From positions 1,038,549 to 1,102,548 of the forward strand of contig NW_021940920.1 in NCBI RefSeq assembly GCF_004337985.1: DNA of 64,000 nucleotides, read 5' to 3'. Positions 11,016-22,636 of the stretch are shown here, piece after piece (positions within the stretch are counted from its first letter, which is position 1; each line of letters starts with the position of its first letter). A program made the position numbers and the translations under genes. The notes beneath the pieces were generated by a model. That model was not told the origin of the DNA. It saw nothing but the letters and a program-made list of their open reading frames with translations, and did not search any database. This DNA is from Pyricularia pennisetigena. Taxonomy: Eukaryota; Ascomycota; Sordariomycetes; Magnaporthales; Pyriculariaceae.

Positions 11016-12093
11016 TTTGAGAGCGACGAACCAGAGGGGCTCGGTGACCTTGGTTCAGCGCTATACTCTGAGTTCTTGGGATCTTGTTGGCAAACCAGGC
11101 GCCCAGCTGTGATTTTAATCCACCCAGTTTATAGATTAAAACGTGGCCACCAGTGGCTAGCAGCGCTGGGTCGTCTGTTCCCTTCCCAAGGCTACAGGTC
11201 AAAGAGGGTTGAGTCTCGAATTTGTTATTGTTCACAATACGCAAGCCGATAAGACCAAGAAAACAAAGTAAAATGTCTAAATTTTGTTTCTTTACCAATT
11301 GAATAGTCCGATGTTTTGTATTGAATTCAACAGCGACAAAAATGATTTCGTTCGCTTCGCAGCTTTGAAATCCCAAGCTCAAGGCAGCTTAATGAGAGGA
11401 TCACGTGCAACATGGCGCCTGAGGTGGGTCTCACCTCAGTGATCAGCGATCAGAACTGACACAAGCAACTGCGCCAATAACTTATGAGTAGCAGTAAACA
11501 CATGGGAAAACATCAATGACAAGCTTGAAACATGATACTGATGAAACGAAAGAACCCCGGCCGCAAATTCAAATTTTTGAATTAAGAAATGGGGTTCTCG
11601 ACGGACCTTTCCATGTATAGGGCAAAAGACCGTGAGCTCTTGGACGGCCTCGGAAATTTTCTCCTTGGGCTCACTACCAATAGGATCTAGAGGGCCACTC
11701 ACTAGTCATCTGTCATTCGCTTCTTCAAAATGTGCTCAAGCTTTCGTTCTGCCCTTCATGGTTTTGATTCTTCGTTATTTTATTCTCTATTCTCAGTATG
11801 AGAATTTGTGACTTTTCTCTCGGTCAGTATGAAATCCATTAGGTGCACTTGAAAACTGCGTCCTTACGGATAGACATTTTGTCGCCCGACTAAGACAGAG
11901 AGGGGACCTGCAAAATCAGCATTCTAAGCGCTCAAAAATCTCTCATGTAACTCAAGAAATACCTCAGNNNNNNNNNNNNNNNNNNNNNNNNNNNNNNNNN
12001 NNNNNNNNNNNNNNAAAAAAAAGTACTACCGGGAGGACCATAACCACCCGGTCCCCCTTGTGGAAACCCATGATTAGCGCCAGGGTGGCCTTG
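11016..12093. other. Intergenic with short assembly gap
   Basis: About 1.1 kb upstream of the hydrolase gene. Short minus-strand reading frames near 11440-11780 start only at GTG or are interrupted by stops, so no gene is called. The stretch contains the 47-base N run at 11968-12014. Confidence 0.6.
11968..12014. other. Assembly gap (47 N)
   Basis: A run of N followed directly by an A tract, consistent with a homopolymer-caused sequencing gap. Confidence 0.99.
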
Positions 12094-12924
12094 TCATTGG
12101 GCACAATGCTCACCCGGTCCAGCAGCAGCAGCAGGGCTATTGTTCCGACCAGCCCAGCTGAAAATCACAACTCCTGGTTCATCAAAAGCGATATCTCCGT
12201 TGCCTTCCATGGCTGCGAGAAAAACACTCGAGTCTGCAACGAGCATGCCCGGTTCGTCAAAGGGGCCTACTGAACGACCCTGAGCATGGCCCGCACCAGT
12301 GTCGGAGCCTCTTGTAAGCCCGCTGCGGATACTCTGGGCATCACTCTCTCCACCACGCTCGCCACGGTCGACAACAGCTACTCTCGGGGCCATTTGCCTG
12401 GACATGAAACGCCATCGGTTGATCTTTTCACTCAGCTGCTGCAGCAGCATCGCAGTACACGTTGTGGAAGCTTCGAGAATGCTCAACTCCAGCTTGGCAG
12501 CTTGCGCGGGGCCTCCCACCATCTCCTGCTTATCATGCTCGGCTCGCAGCTCCTGTCCCATGATCTCCCCGAACTCCCGAGCAGCCTCCTCGAGCCTACG
12601 GCGCATATCGGAAAGCTGTAGTAACTGCTCGGTGAGCTGGGCAGGCTGTTCTACATCATCTGCATGCCGGGGAGTTCGCTGGACGCGTGCCGCGTCTATC
12701 CTGTTTTCAAGGTCCGCTATCTCCCCTGCTAAAGTCTCAAATCGGCGCAAGGCCGAACGGTGTTCGTCAGTGTTCATGACGGAACCGGTATTACGGTCAT
12801 TGGCGCCATGTCTCAACCTCTCGTTTAGGACACACATGCGCTCGGTTTTCTCCTCGTACACGTCGGCGAGGCGACGATATTCGCTCTCATAGGCGGCTAA
12901 GACCTCGCGCCTGATATTCTCCAT
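12094..12924 (-). CDS. Hypothetical coiled-coil protein
   Basis: A single open frame of 276 residues from the first ATG at 12924. The open frame and its helical character continue about 17 codons upstream without an ATG, so an upstream exon is possible. Residues 1-60 and about 70-190 are rich in Glu, Arg, Leu and Ala in heptad-like spacing (for example LRRFETLAGEIADLENRI) and predict coiled coil. The C-terminal quarter is Gly/Ser/Asp rich with two similar FDEPG segments (FDEPGMLV and FDEPGVVIF). No catalytic motif, signal peptide or membrane segment was seen, and I do not recognise a family. Codon choice looks like a real fungal gene (many C/G-ending codons), unlike the spurious frames around it. 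A structural or adaptor role would only be a guess. Confidence 0.6.
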   Translation of the reverse strand: MENIRREVLAAYESEYRRLADVYEEKTERMCVLNERLRHGANDRNTGSVMNTDEHRSALRRFETLAGEIADLENRIDAARVQRTPRHADDVEQPAQLTEQLLQLSDMRRRLEEAAREFGEIMGQELRAEHDKQEMVGGPAQAAKLELSILEASTTCTAMLLQQLSEKINRWRFMSRQMAPRVAVVDRGERGGESDAQSIRSGLTRGSDTGAGHAQGRSVGPFDEPGMLVADSSVFLAAMEGNGDIAFDEPGVVIFSWAGRNNSPAAAAGPGEHCAQ

Positions 12925-13558
12925 GTCGTTTCCCAGGCGGGTTAACAACTGCAAAAGGCTAAGCGTGCGATCCACTTGGTCGCAGCGTGTAAGGGCCGGT
13001 TCCGGGCGTCTGCACGTGCTTGGTGTTTGTAATTTATTGAGAAAATCAAAGGTAGGCGAGGCTCTTGAGGCTCAAGTATGCGCGAGGACAGGGGCTACTT
13101 GGCCAGGACTTTGGAGCTCGGCGCCTATGTAGAATCTTTTATAGGGCAGGTCGCGCAAGTGCGTCAGTAGAGCGAGTGACATCAGTTTAGCCGCTGAACA
13201 CGGCGGCTCTAAAGCCTTAGAGTTGTTGCACTCATCGCCGGATTGTCGGCGCTTATGGAGGAGAAGGGTGTGAATGATATATTGCGAACACCAGAGAAAA
13301 CTCGGATCAGAATTCCTCGATTACCTGGTCGGTCAACCAACGTCGACAGTGAGTGGGTGGAACCAGGCAAGGCTGGCGGTTAGAAGCTGAGGCGTCGTCA
13401 TAGCAATAATCTTCTTGCTCAGATGTTATGGGCGGGGCCGTTTCAAGAAATCATTTGTCGTATCAAGTAGAATACGCGTGAGAAACCGTCGACTTGGAGG
13501 AGGAATTTTACATTTCATCCAACTATGATGGCTTGGTTTGAAGCGGTGGTTTGACTTC

Positions 13559-13585
13559 TTTTTTTTTTTTAGAAAAAAAAAAAAA
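13559..13585. repeat. T-tract/A-tract inverted pair
   Basis: Twelve T, then AG, then about thirteen A: a perfect short hairpin in DNA. It may be a homopolymer artefact or the end of a small inverted element. No longer flanking inverted repeats were noticed. Confidence 0.6.
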
Positions 13586-15336
13586 TCTGGTCACCGCTAC
13601 AGTACATTGAGCGCGTGGTCATGATGAATTAATTGCAGGTAGACAAACTGGTGCTGAAGACGTTAGCCTTTCGGCTAAACATTGGATACGGGCCCAAAAG
13701 CAAAGTCAGGTGGTCCGAGTAAACACGCGCGCGCGTTCACGTTTCAAGGGTTTACCACTACACACCGCTGATAATGACCCACAATTTCAGAAGCACCTCT
13801 GATTTTCCTCAGCTGCAATTGCAGGGGTACGCGCCTGCCCCGGATTATAATATACATAGTATTGCACTCCAGTCAAGGTACCTGCCTACCTTGGGCATGG
13901 AGCACAGCTTCGGATTTCCTGAATGAGCAAGAGATGGAGGTGGTGTTGGCGAGTTATTCCTTTGGTAGTACCCAGTTCGTCAATTCCGACCGTATCCAAT
14001 CAAGATACCTCCAGCTACCACTTCGGTACCTGATCCATCCGCTGCTTGATAGGTAGCGATGACTAGGCCTTCTCAGCTCACCCACGATTAGATAACCAGC
14101 CCAAGTCCGAATTGGAAGGTAACGACTCACCTTTCGTTCTTGGGACAAGTGATATTATGTCGGTGAGACGACCCTGACTACGCTCACCGAAGGACCTTCG
14201 TCGCATTGGAGCGGGTAGTCATCCCGGGGCGGGCTTTCTGCTCATCAAGTGCAGGCCTGTTGAAGCGCAGACGTTGGTTGGCTTGCAATAGCTGCCGGTG
14301 CCTTTTTTTTTTTTTTCCAAGTTCCCGGTCGGCTGGGACCCTTGGCTGTCTGGTATCTGTGGTATTACAGTACATAGAGCCTGAGTTGTGCATGTGCTAC
14401 ATACAGTACCTCTCCCTATCTACCGGGTACTCTGACATTTAATTCCTTGTTTACCCAATTTCTGCGTCCTTTACTCTAGCCTTTTTATCCGAACCATTCA
14501 TTACAGACAGCCATCAAGTTCAGAGGACCAAAAAAGACCGCAGCGCCTGTTCTAGCGCCACCAGACTTTTAGTGGATGCCGCGCCTTGCCATTTCGAGGA
14601 AACACTGCCGGGGAAGTGGGTGTGATCAAAACAAGTCGACGATCTGCGGCAGCAATAGAGATAACCACCTAAGGTACCTACCTAGTAAACGGCGCGCGAA
14701 GCTTGCATTGCATTTGCATCTTCCTGCATTCACCCGCACCGCACTGCGGCCGACTGACTGACTACCTGCCTGCCTGCCCCGTCTTCCCCAACGTCGAGTT
14801 TTCTTGAGCCGCCCTCGTTTAGGTAGACGAGGCCTGACCAGACCCGGCACAAGACTTTGACTGCATGCAGATCATCGTCTTGCCCTTGTCTCTGTGTCAC
14901 AGCAAAAGCCCGCGGTGCTTGATGACCCCTAAGGCTCCAAGAAGCGAGCCGCGCGCGTCCAGAAGCGAGGCGAGACGAGCGAGACATGAGAGATCAATTT
15001 CAGATAGATCAGCACTATCAATTAGATCGGATAGAGGTCCTCGACGACTCGTCATCAGCCCGGCTGAGTTCGGAGGGGCCCGACGTACACCGGAAGCTGT
15101 GATTCTAGTGGCGCCGCCGACTATGGCCCCGCATCTACCGCATTTCTCCCCCTCCACCCTTTGATTTTATTTTTATGTATTATTTTCCCTTGCCCGCCGG
15201 GTCCTGGATCTGCCCTCCTCCTAAAACACCATCCATCCACTTCTCGTCACATCCACTTTGAACCAAGACCGGGGCGGCGCTATTCTCGTAGTGTATACTT
15301 CTATCACTAGCCCTCGGTAATCCTTCCGACGGCGCG

Positions 15337-15337
<1 letters not shown>

Positions 15338-15375
<38 letters not shown>
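15338..15375 (+). repeat. Poly-T tract (38 T)
   Basis: Uninterrupted T run within a C/T-rich zone about 650 bp upstream of the CNL1-like start codon. Long poly(dA:dT) tracts exclude nucleosomes in fungi, so a promoter role is plausible but not shown. Confidence 0.8.
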
Positions 15376-15376
<1 letters not shown>

Positions 15377-16030
15377 TCAATCCTTCAGAGCCTTTCTTTC
15401 TTTCTCTTTGCTTAGTTCAGCCGATTTGCGACTTTTTCTTTAAATCTTTCTTATCGTGTTCAGCTCATCCGGCATTCGGTGTTTGTTTTTGACTTCTTTC
15501 TTTTTCCAGCGACGACTTTATTTCTTGTTACTTGACCCTGCGCCTCGTCTCTTTCCTCTCAACGACAGCAAATACTCTTTACCGCAACACCGGCGATGAT
15601 TACAAGACAAATCCTTTCGGAGCCATGACGTCCTGCACACCACCATACTTGGGAAGCATGTTAATAACTTCACCGCCAATTTCAACTGCGCTTTGCAAAT
15701 TCATCGCGACTTTCGGCACTTCAGCCGCGTGGCTGCAACCAAGCCTAGGCCCAGGCGGCTTTGTCCCCCGGTGGGACCATCAACTCATCGCTCGCAGTGT
15801 GTAACAAACAAACACCATCTGTGACGCAGCACTGACAAGGCTTCTACCGCGACATCGGAAATCATCTCGTGCCTCTGCTAACAGGGCGTGCCCGGTCAAG
15901 CATATTCCTTGTCCAATCAGGCTTGGCATCGCACCGGCGTGACCGCGGCCCCGGGCCGGTCCGGCTTTTCCGGAGCGGGATCCGTCTCCACTTGGAGAAA
16001 TCTCTGCCGCTTCTTATCAAATAGGTCGTT

Positions 16031-16603
16031 ATGTCGTCCCCGTCCCATCAGCAAAATGCAGTGCCCATCGATCAGCTTGGCCTCACGGAAGAGGATGCGC
16101 TAGCGCTACATCAAGCCCAGGCGCACATCAACAGAGGCGGCGGCGGCGGTGCGGGCTCATCTTCCTCTCGTGCGGCCAGCAGGGCCTCGTCGCAAGGTCT
16201 CCTCATGATGGACACAAGCTCATTGCGACAGTTGGGCCATCACTTTGACCGCGTTATTCGGGGAATCCAGGAGCGCATCCAACATCTGACGGAACAATGC
16301 GATGCAGCTACTCGCGCCATGTATGACGAGGCGGGTAATCTGGTGGCAGACGCCGATGCCGAGATCGCACGGTATCATCGCATCATGGCAGAGCTGGATG
16401 ACCTGGATCTCGAGTTCGACCGCATCGAAAATATCCGCGAGATTGTGAGAGGGTATCGCCAACGAGCTGCCGATCTCGAGCGTGAACTGGCCGCGAGTAC
16501 CGGATCGTCAACCTCACGTCGTCATCACCAATCCAGCAGCAGCAGTCGGCATCACCACCATGGACATAAGCATGGACATTCGAGCTCAAGATCTCGGCAC
16601 TGA
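16031..16603 (+). CDS. CNL1-like BLOC-1 subunit with His-rich tail (tentative)
   Basis: An intronless 190-residue frame. The opening block IDQLGLTEEDALALHQAQAH, followed by a Gly/Ser-rich low-complexity stretch (about 37-60) and a coiled-coil core (about 60-155), resembles fungal proteins annotated as BLOC-1 subunit CNL1. BLOC-1 works in endosomal maturation and sorting toward the vacuole. The identification rests on recalled family layout, so it is moderate only. The last about 30 residues are an Arg/Ser/His tail with clusters HHQ, RHHHHGHKHGH and SSRSRH, which could bind metal ions or be simple low complexity. The ATG at 16031 is the first in frame after the pyrimidine-rich leader. There is no membrane segment or signal peptide. 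If not CNL1, it is a generic small coiled-coil adaptor. Confidence 0.7.
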   Translation: MSSPSHQQNAVPIDQLGLTEEDALALHQAQAHINRGGGGGAGSSSSRAASRASSQGLLMMDTSSLRQLGHHFDRVIRGIQERIQHLTEQCDAATRAMYDEAGNLVADADAEIARYHRIMAELDDLDLEFDRIENIREIVRGYRQRAADLERELAASTGSSTSRRHHQSSSSSRHHHHGHKHGHSSSRSRH

Positions 16604-18095
16604 AGATCCGATTTGCGAATGTGTGCACTGCGTTGAATCGTTGCGCCTTGCCCGGGCAATGATTGTATCTCCTTGCCTGCCTTGGGGGCTCGCGGGTGAT
16701 TGTGTAACATGCCATCCGTATATGGCACCCTTAGAATGGCACTTGTTCAGTAAATGGTGACTGTTATGGCAACTGGCACGCGGCGATAAGTCATCCTTGT
16801 GGCGCAAACCGGCCCCCACGACACCGGTTGGTCTATCCTGCTCCAGATAGATCAACTTCACACCTTCACCACTGCACCGTCCAAAAAAAAAACGACATAT
16901 TCATGGACGAAAACAGGGGCGACCAGGCGACAAGGATATCAAGGGCGTTCCCACCACCAACTCCCAAGTTACACTTTTGGAATTCCACGCATACCTTCAA
17001 TATCTCAAACCTCATTCGACTTCACAGCCTTGGCATCTCCCCATCGTGTTATAAATTTCAGTACCCCATCTTAGATGGATGGGTGGTCTCACGGCCAAGC
17101 AAAACAAGAAAGAAATCAAAGCCTCACGGCTCATTTGACGATGTTTTCCTTTATTTTTTTACTCCTGTTAATCATGGTATTTATTTTGTGTAATACGTTT
17201 CCCAACAATCACGTTCTTGGCAGATCCCTTGATGACTTGATGGGCCGAGCGGTGCAGAAACCGTTTACCTCGGTCTGCACGAACATCGGCAAAATACTTT
17301 TTATCTCATGTCTCTATTCATCAGATTATTTCATTCTAACCGCTCTGCTAATCAAACCCCTCATCCCCCAACAATTTTATGTCTGTTTCTCTCCAAAGAA
17401 AAGCATAATCGTCAATGTATCATGGACTCAATTTCTACATTTCTCGTTAATTCCAATTGGACAATTGTGTTTCTCTGTGTTCGTTCACCTTTGCTCTCTA
17501 TTCACAGTGCCATGGTACACAAGCCGGGTGATTCCAGTGTTGGTCGCACAACCGAACCTGCATTCAAGGCTTGCCTCCTTGTACAGAGACATACCGGTGT
17601 AGATGTGGCCATATACACAGGCAGAGTTTTTCAAGACACTGTTCAGACGAGGCGTAAGTGGCACAGGAGCAGTGCTTTATCCTGTGCGGCGGTCAATCCC
17701 ATGCCTCGTGATTGGTGGTGGGCACGCACGGTTATTGTCTGTGATGGTCACCCAGCAGCCCTTGTGCTGCATATAAGCTGCGATGCGTCGCCCGTTCCGG
17801 GGGGCACGTCAGACATGCATGTGCGCAAGGCTTTGGACAACCCCAATGTCCGATGGGATGCTGTCTGTTAGTATTAATAAGTTCTCATCGATTTTCTTTT
17901 CGGTGAAATCGCCACGAACGACAAATCTACAACGCTTTTGTTCTCGTAACCAGTCGGCCTCGGCCTTGGGCCACACTTAATTCATCTTGGCCTTGTAAAG
18001 TAAAGCATTCTTGAAAAGTTTGTTCCGAATAAAACAGCCACCTCTCGAGTCAAAACATCTACAATATAACAAAAGAAAAAAAAAAGTCCAACACC
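16604..18095. other. Intergenic, 1.5 kb
   Basis: Between two plus-strand genes. Frames of up to 187 codons occur at 17075-17871 but have no domain signature and codon use unlike the flanking genes, so they were not called. Confidence 0.6.
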
Positions 18096-18776
18096 ATGGT
18101 TGACTTTTTCAAGATCCTCGAGGCGCCGCTGACAAAGCCACCGCGCTCAGCGAGGACCAAGGAGCTCTCCAGGACGATCCGCGACCAGATCGAGCTGGAC
18201 CTCGCGGCGCTGTCGCTGCGACGAGACGCCATCAGCCGGACGGAGCTTCCGGGCACGTTTCGCGACCGCGACGCGGCGGCGCGCGAGTTCGGGCTCGCGC
18301 GCGACCTCTTCATCCACAGCCTGTACCGGACCAAGCTGACGGCGCGCAAGGTGGCGGCGAGGGGCGGGAAGGCAGGAGGCTGGAAGAAGAAGCAGCAGCA
18401 GCAGCAGCCGCAAAAGGCGCCGGCGGTGCTGGCGCTGCCGGAGCTCAAGCGCGAGCTTGCGCTGCTCGAGGCGGCGCAGGACGAGCACCGGGCCCTCGAG
18501 GCCAGCCTCAGCAGGGCCAGGGCCAGGTACGCGGCCGCCGAGGAGGAGCTGGCCAGGACGCTGGCGGAGAGGGAGACGCTGGGCCGCGAGATTGCGCTCT
18601 GCGCCTGCATGCTGCGGGAGGTGGAGCGGTACGGGCTCAGCAGGGTCGTCGACGGCGGGCTTGGGCTCGACGCCGCGGCCGGCCGCGTCACGGATGGCAG
18701 GGTGCGGGAGGGGCTGGTGGGCTATGTCGACTCCGTGCTTGGGGGCGAGATGGTCCAGGCGGTTGGGTGGCTTTAG
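18096..18776 (+). CDS. Hypothetical coiled-coil protein with poly-Gln stretch
   Basis: A 226-residue intronless frame with a strong start context (AACACCATGG). GC content and third-position C/G are far above the surrounding DNA, which supports coding. The N-terminal MVDFFKILEAPL and a basic segment (about 15-90) lead to a Lys/Gln tract (WKKKQQQQQPQK, about 98-109), then a long Ala/Glu/Arg/Leu coiled coil (about 112-188) and a short globular-looking C-terminus (VGYVDSVLGGEMVQ). No signal peptide, transmembrane segment or catalytic motif was seen, and I do not recognise the family. Downstream lies a nearly 9-kb stretch without genes. A long reading frame is also open on the opposite strand because of the GC-rich codons; the plus strand is preferred for its start context and heptad pattern. 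Confidence 0.65.
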   Translation: MVDFFKILEAPLTKPPRSARTKELSRTIRDQIELDLAALSLRRDAISRTELPGTFRDRDAAAREFGLARDLFIHSLYRTKLTARKVAARGGKAGGWKKKQQQQQPQKAPAVLALPELKRELALLEAAQDEHRALEASLSRARARYAAAEEELARTLAERETLGREIALCACMLREVERYGLSRVVDGGLGLDAAAGRVTDGRVREGLVGYVDSVLGGEMVQAVGWL

Positions 18777-21592
18777 GGGGAGGGAGGGGTGCGGGCTTTG
18801 TTTGGTCGGTAGAGGGGTTTGATAGTAATGAGCATGTGTCTTGTACAAGGCATAGAGCTGCAAAGCCCTATACGCTTTCGGCCCGCCCCTTACTCCGTAA
18901 CATCCAACCAGCCTCCATGGCGACCACCAGAGTCCACTCTCTAAATAGAGGGGGGGGGGTGCGTCGCCGTCTCCCCGGGCGATGATTCTCTGCTGGGGTC
19001 CAGGCACGCCACTGTTTAAATCGCGCATCAACTGCATAGCCAGGGCATGAAGAAGGGCACCTCAAGTGGAGGTCCTCAAACGTGGCACGCAGCTAATTCA
19101 TGGCATTGGCAGACATCATGCCCATCGCCTGCCATAGTAGCTGTATCTTTCCGTCAACTACCGGCCACCTCGTCAGTACCGCTAAGGTGCGCACATCGAC
19201 AAAGACTCCCCCCCTGGCAAAGGAGGACGGGGAAAGGAAGATTACACACGCCACTACTGAAGATGCATATTCATGCATGAATCCGCCGGAAGTGGTAGAT
19301 TATCCAGGGGTCCTGTCTTGTTGGTGGTGTGGTATCATTTCTGTATATTAACCTGGAGTAGATTCGTACAACTCAGCTTCCGCCTGCTCGCTCCGGCATA
19401 AAAGTCGGACCTATTTTGTAGCATCTTCATGCGGCTAATTTTGGAGCGCTTTGCCTCGGGCAATAGGAGCATTAGAGGTTGCAGGCTACCGGGGTGAGGA
19501 CTTGAAGAATGAAGCGGTTTTTTTTTTTTCTTTTTTTTTGGTTTTCTTTTTCGCAGGGTAAGCAACCAGGAGGACAAGGGAGTTCGAGTGCGAAGCCGGG
19601 GGAATAGGGATCAGGATGCAGAGTCAAGGCTCGCATCATGGTGATCAAGTGGCAGAACATAGGCGCAGACTGAACTGAGCCACAGCACAAGATCTTGCCA
19701 TCTCTCACAAGGTCGGCAGGGTCGACATGGTTACCTCGTTCCTTGCGAGGTACCCCATGTGACATCCTGCTTCACCGACCACAAGAACGGCAATACACGG
19801 CCTATTATGCCGAGTGTAAGGCCGTCTAGTACAGCCAGTCTAGCACTTGAGCACTCTATAAATAAACTTAGATGCACTGCTTACACACCGCACTCAAAGC
19901 CTTGATCATAAATGTTGTATACTCCTAGACGGGGTCGAAGAGCCTTCTGGGGAGTAGTTTGGGGTATAAGGGCGCTCAGGCTTTTCGTCCTACAAAGACT
20001 CCTACAAAGACTGAAAGTGGATAGGACATATACATTCGAGCGTGTGATCTAAAATGTAACTTGTGATGACTAGATCTCAAACATATGCATCAACGGACAA
20101 AGGGAACCACGGACCACGAGCAAAGAACATGTATATGAACGTTGCATAGCAATATAGTATCCACAGACTGAAATGCGCTCCCGTGAGTGCTTCGGGGAAC
20201 CTAGCATCTAAGTCCAGGTATACATTGTTGTGAGTATAAGCCAGGATGCCTTTTTTTTCGCCACTCAAGCTGGCTCTACCATGTCCCCAGGCCATCGGGG
20301 CTTCTGTGGGAGTTGGAGTCCTCACCTGTCCAACAAAAACCACGCCCAAGTCATTAGGAGCAGAACCCTGCACAAGACGCCGGACAGTCCCGCGGGCGTA
20401 TCAGTCCGCGACACCGTCACAGTCACAGGGCGACACCTTGAAGTCCAGAGCGGTCTACCAACCTTGACTCTTTTGACTTTTGACATGTTCCCAAAAAGAG
20501 TGTGAAAATTATGCGCCTTGTGCCAAAATCGCCGATCTTGTGGGCTGAACGATGAACCACGATTCATACCGAATCTGGAAATAACTACAACTCCTGGACC
20601 AGCCTGGAGGCTATCAAAACTCTGCCCACGCGGCTCCGCGGGGGTGAGCCCGGCATATGAGCTGGTCCCACTGCCTCAAGTGCGATGTGCAATAGTTCAT
20701 CATCTCTGGGATCATCATGACAAGTAGGTGCAGCTGTCGCAAGAAGATCCAGGGTGATCCCTAGTTTTCATGCCTCGGTGACCAGTCGAGGAAATACGAA
20801 ATAGCGAGGATACTACATTCATTCGAGAATACGACCGAATATGGTTCACCTTACCTGACCCTTCATGTTGGATAGTGGGGGCGGGCCAAACCAAGAAAAA
20901 GTTACTTGGTAACATTGGCCGTGGCTCAACGCTTTGGAAGTTGTTTCTAAACTGCTAAGCGACTTCATAGTGCAATTTAAAAATACATTGTCTACAGTCC
21001 AGGATATCGACGTCGCCGACCTCACTTCACAACCAATTCGGAAATTTTGTCCCATGTCTTGTTTGATCTCTTCACAGCATGTATCAGTCACCTGCCATTT
21101 TTCATTGATTGCACGCTTGAAATGCCCAAGTCGGCCCCAACAGTCCAGGTCATGGGCTGATCAGAGATGAATGATGTGGTGATCAGAACCGCATTCTAGA
21201 AGGTCCAAAACCAAACCTTCAACCTGAAGCTTTTCTGAGCCCCTCGTTTGTTCGTTTAACTTTTGTGGCAAAGGCGATCCAAATGTGACGGGAATTTCTG
21301 CTCGCGGAAGATGAGAACGAACACCACCACAATCAGCCCCCTAAAAGTCTCAGAGTTCACCAATATGAGAAACCTTGGATCAAACATGGAAAAGATGTGC
21401 TCTTTTTGAGTGCGTTGGCGAAACTGACGATGCTTTCGCACATCGGTTCTTCCCCCAGATCTAAACAACAGGGCCAGCATCCCATTATGCTGATCATAAC
21501 TGCTGTCAGTGATGATCCTAATCAACTCAAAGTTTTGCATGTAACCGTGAGATATATTAGACACCTCATTCCTGCGACAAGACGGCATGCTG

Positions 21593-21604
21593 AAAAAAAA
21601 AAAG

Positions 21605-21641
<37 letters not shown>
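21593..21641 (+). repeat. A-rich homopolymer tract
   Basis: About 48 bases of A interrupted by a single G, followed immediately by GC-rich sequence. It could be a retroposed poly-A tail or simple slippage. Confidence 0.8.
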
Positions 21642-21643
<2 letters not shown>

Positions 21644-21894
21644 AGCGGGGCCGCCGTCAAGAGTCCCATGGCCCGTCGGCCTCTCTCGTCGGGCCGCAAA
21701 ATCTTAAAGCCCCTGTTCTGACGCCATAACGATTCATACCACATGGGGTTTTGGTATTCTTACAGAGTGACAGACAGGCCACAGTTGAAACCTCGTGGAG
21801 CAAGTCAAAAAAACAAAAAAGCTTCTCAACAGACACCCACTTTGCCGCTTTATCTGCCGATCTCCGCTCCAGTACATCATCTCGATCACCTGGA

Positions 21895-21923
21895 GGAGAG
21901 AGAGGGAGAGAGAGAAGAGAGGG

Positions 21924-21960
<37 letters not shown>
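21895..21960 (+). repeat. GA microsatellite followed by poly-A (37 A)
   Basis: A GAGAGAGG-type purine run that merges into 37 consecutive A, then CCGCGG. A second long A tract occurs 280 bp upstream, so the two bracket a short unique segment. Confidence 0.8.
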
Positions 21961-21962
<2 letters not shown>

Positions 21963-22555
21963 GCGGCTTCCCGCATCTCGCGCCTACTCCCGATGGCTTC
22001 TGCCCTTCTTTCTTGTCTTTCTTTTTTGCGCTTCCCCGGCCAAGTGTTCAAAAAAAGCCGCTTACCTTTACCGGGAATAAATCGCCGACGATGCGGGACC
22101 CTGCGTTTGTCTAGCTTGAATGAAGTTGACTGTGAGAGGGATTGTGGAGACATTTTTTTGTCTTCTATTGTGTTTACTGGCCTTTCTGTCTGCTCTACTA
22201 CAGTACCTCTATTATTGCATAACAGTACCCTCTTAGGATAGTGCCGTACCAATCAATCATAAGCTTCGTGTGATTAGGTATTAATTATTCTTTTGTATGC
22301 GTATTTACCACAGCACATATTTTTCGTCAGAGGTTCCCACCGGGTTGAGATCTTTCCGGGCCCCCATGCCGCCCTGGTTTAGGCACACGCCTTTGAGTGG
22401 AAGTGGATCTGGGCGGGATCAAGGTGGACAAAAGGTGGAGAGTGAGGAGGGGGGAGGGGTGTGCATGTTGAAATACGTACTTTGGTAGTTTTTGCAGCGC
22501 GTGTGCTTGCCTGTGCAGAAAAAAAAAAATGGATGAAAGGAGTCTCCGCAACAAG

Positions 22556-22636
22556 GCCTCCACCTCCACCTCCACCCCTTACCCTTGCGCTTGCCCTGCC
22601 CTTGCCCTGACCTTGCCCTTGACCTTGCCCTTGAAA
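22556..22636 (+). repeat. C-rich minisatellite
   Basis: CCTCCA trinucleotide-like units pass into a degenerate array of about 6- and 12-base units (CTTGCC, CTTGAC). The complementary strand would read Gly-Gln/Lys repeats, but no gene signals flank it. Confidence 0.75.

Larger units (their letters stand above)
12925..16030. other. Intergenic, 3.1 kb, likely long 5' leader of the CNL1-like gene
   Basis: No coding frame is convincing. The stretch holds a T12-AG-A13 hairpin near 13559-13585, a pyrimidine-rich zone from about 15180 with a 38-base T tract, and C/T-rich sequence up to the start codon at 16031. The pyrimidine-rich zone is typical of a fungal promoter or 5' UTR. Confidence 0.6.

Noticed and set aside
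11436..11880. Minus-strand short exons with donor-like GTAAGG and branch-like TACTGAC near 11820-11880, considered as a tiny gene
   Set aside because: No combination gave a convincing protein; alternatives end after 20 or so residues and the upstream side is interrupted by the N gap.
17075..17871. Two overlapping frames of 175 and 187 codons between the CNL1-like and coiled-coil genes
   Set aside because: They overlap in different phases, start in poor context and show no domain signature.
18147..19037. 296-codon minus-strand frame opposite the coiled-coil gene at 18096-18776
   Set aside because: Low-complexity Leu/Arg/Pro shadow; the plus strand has the better start context and heptad pattern.
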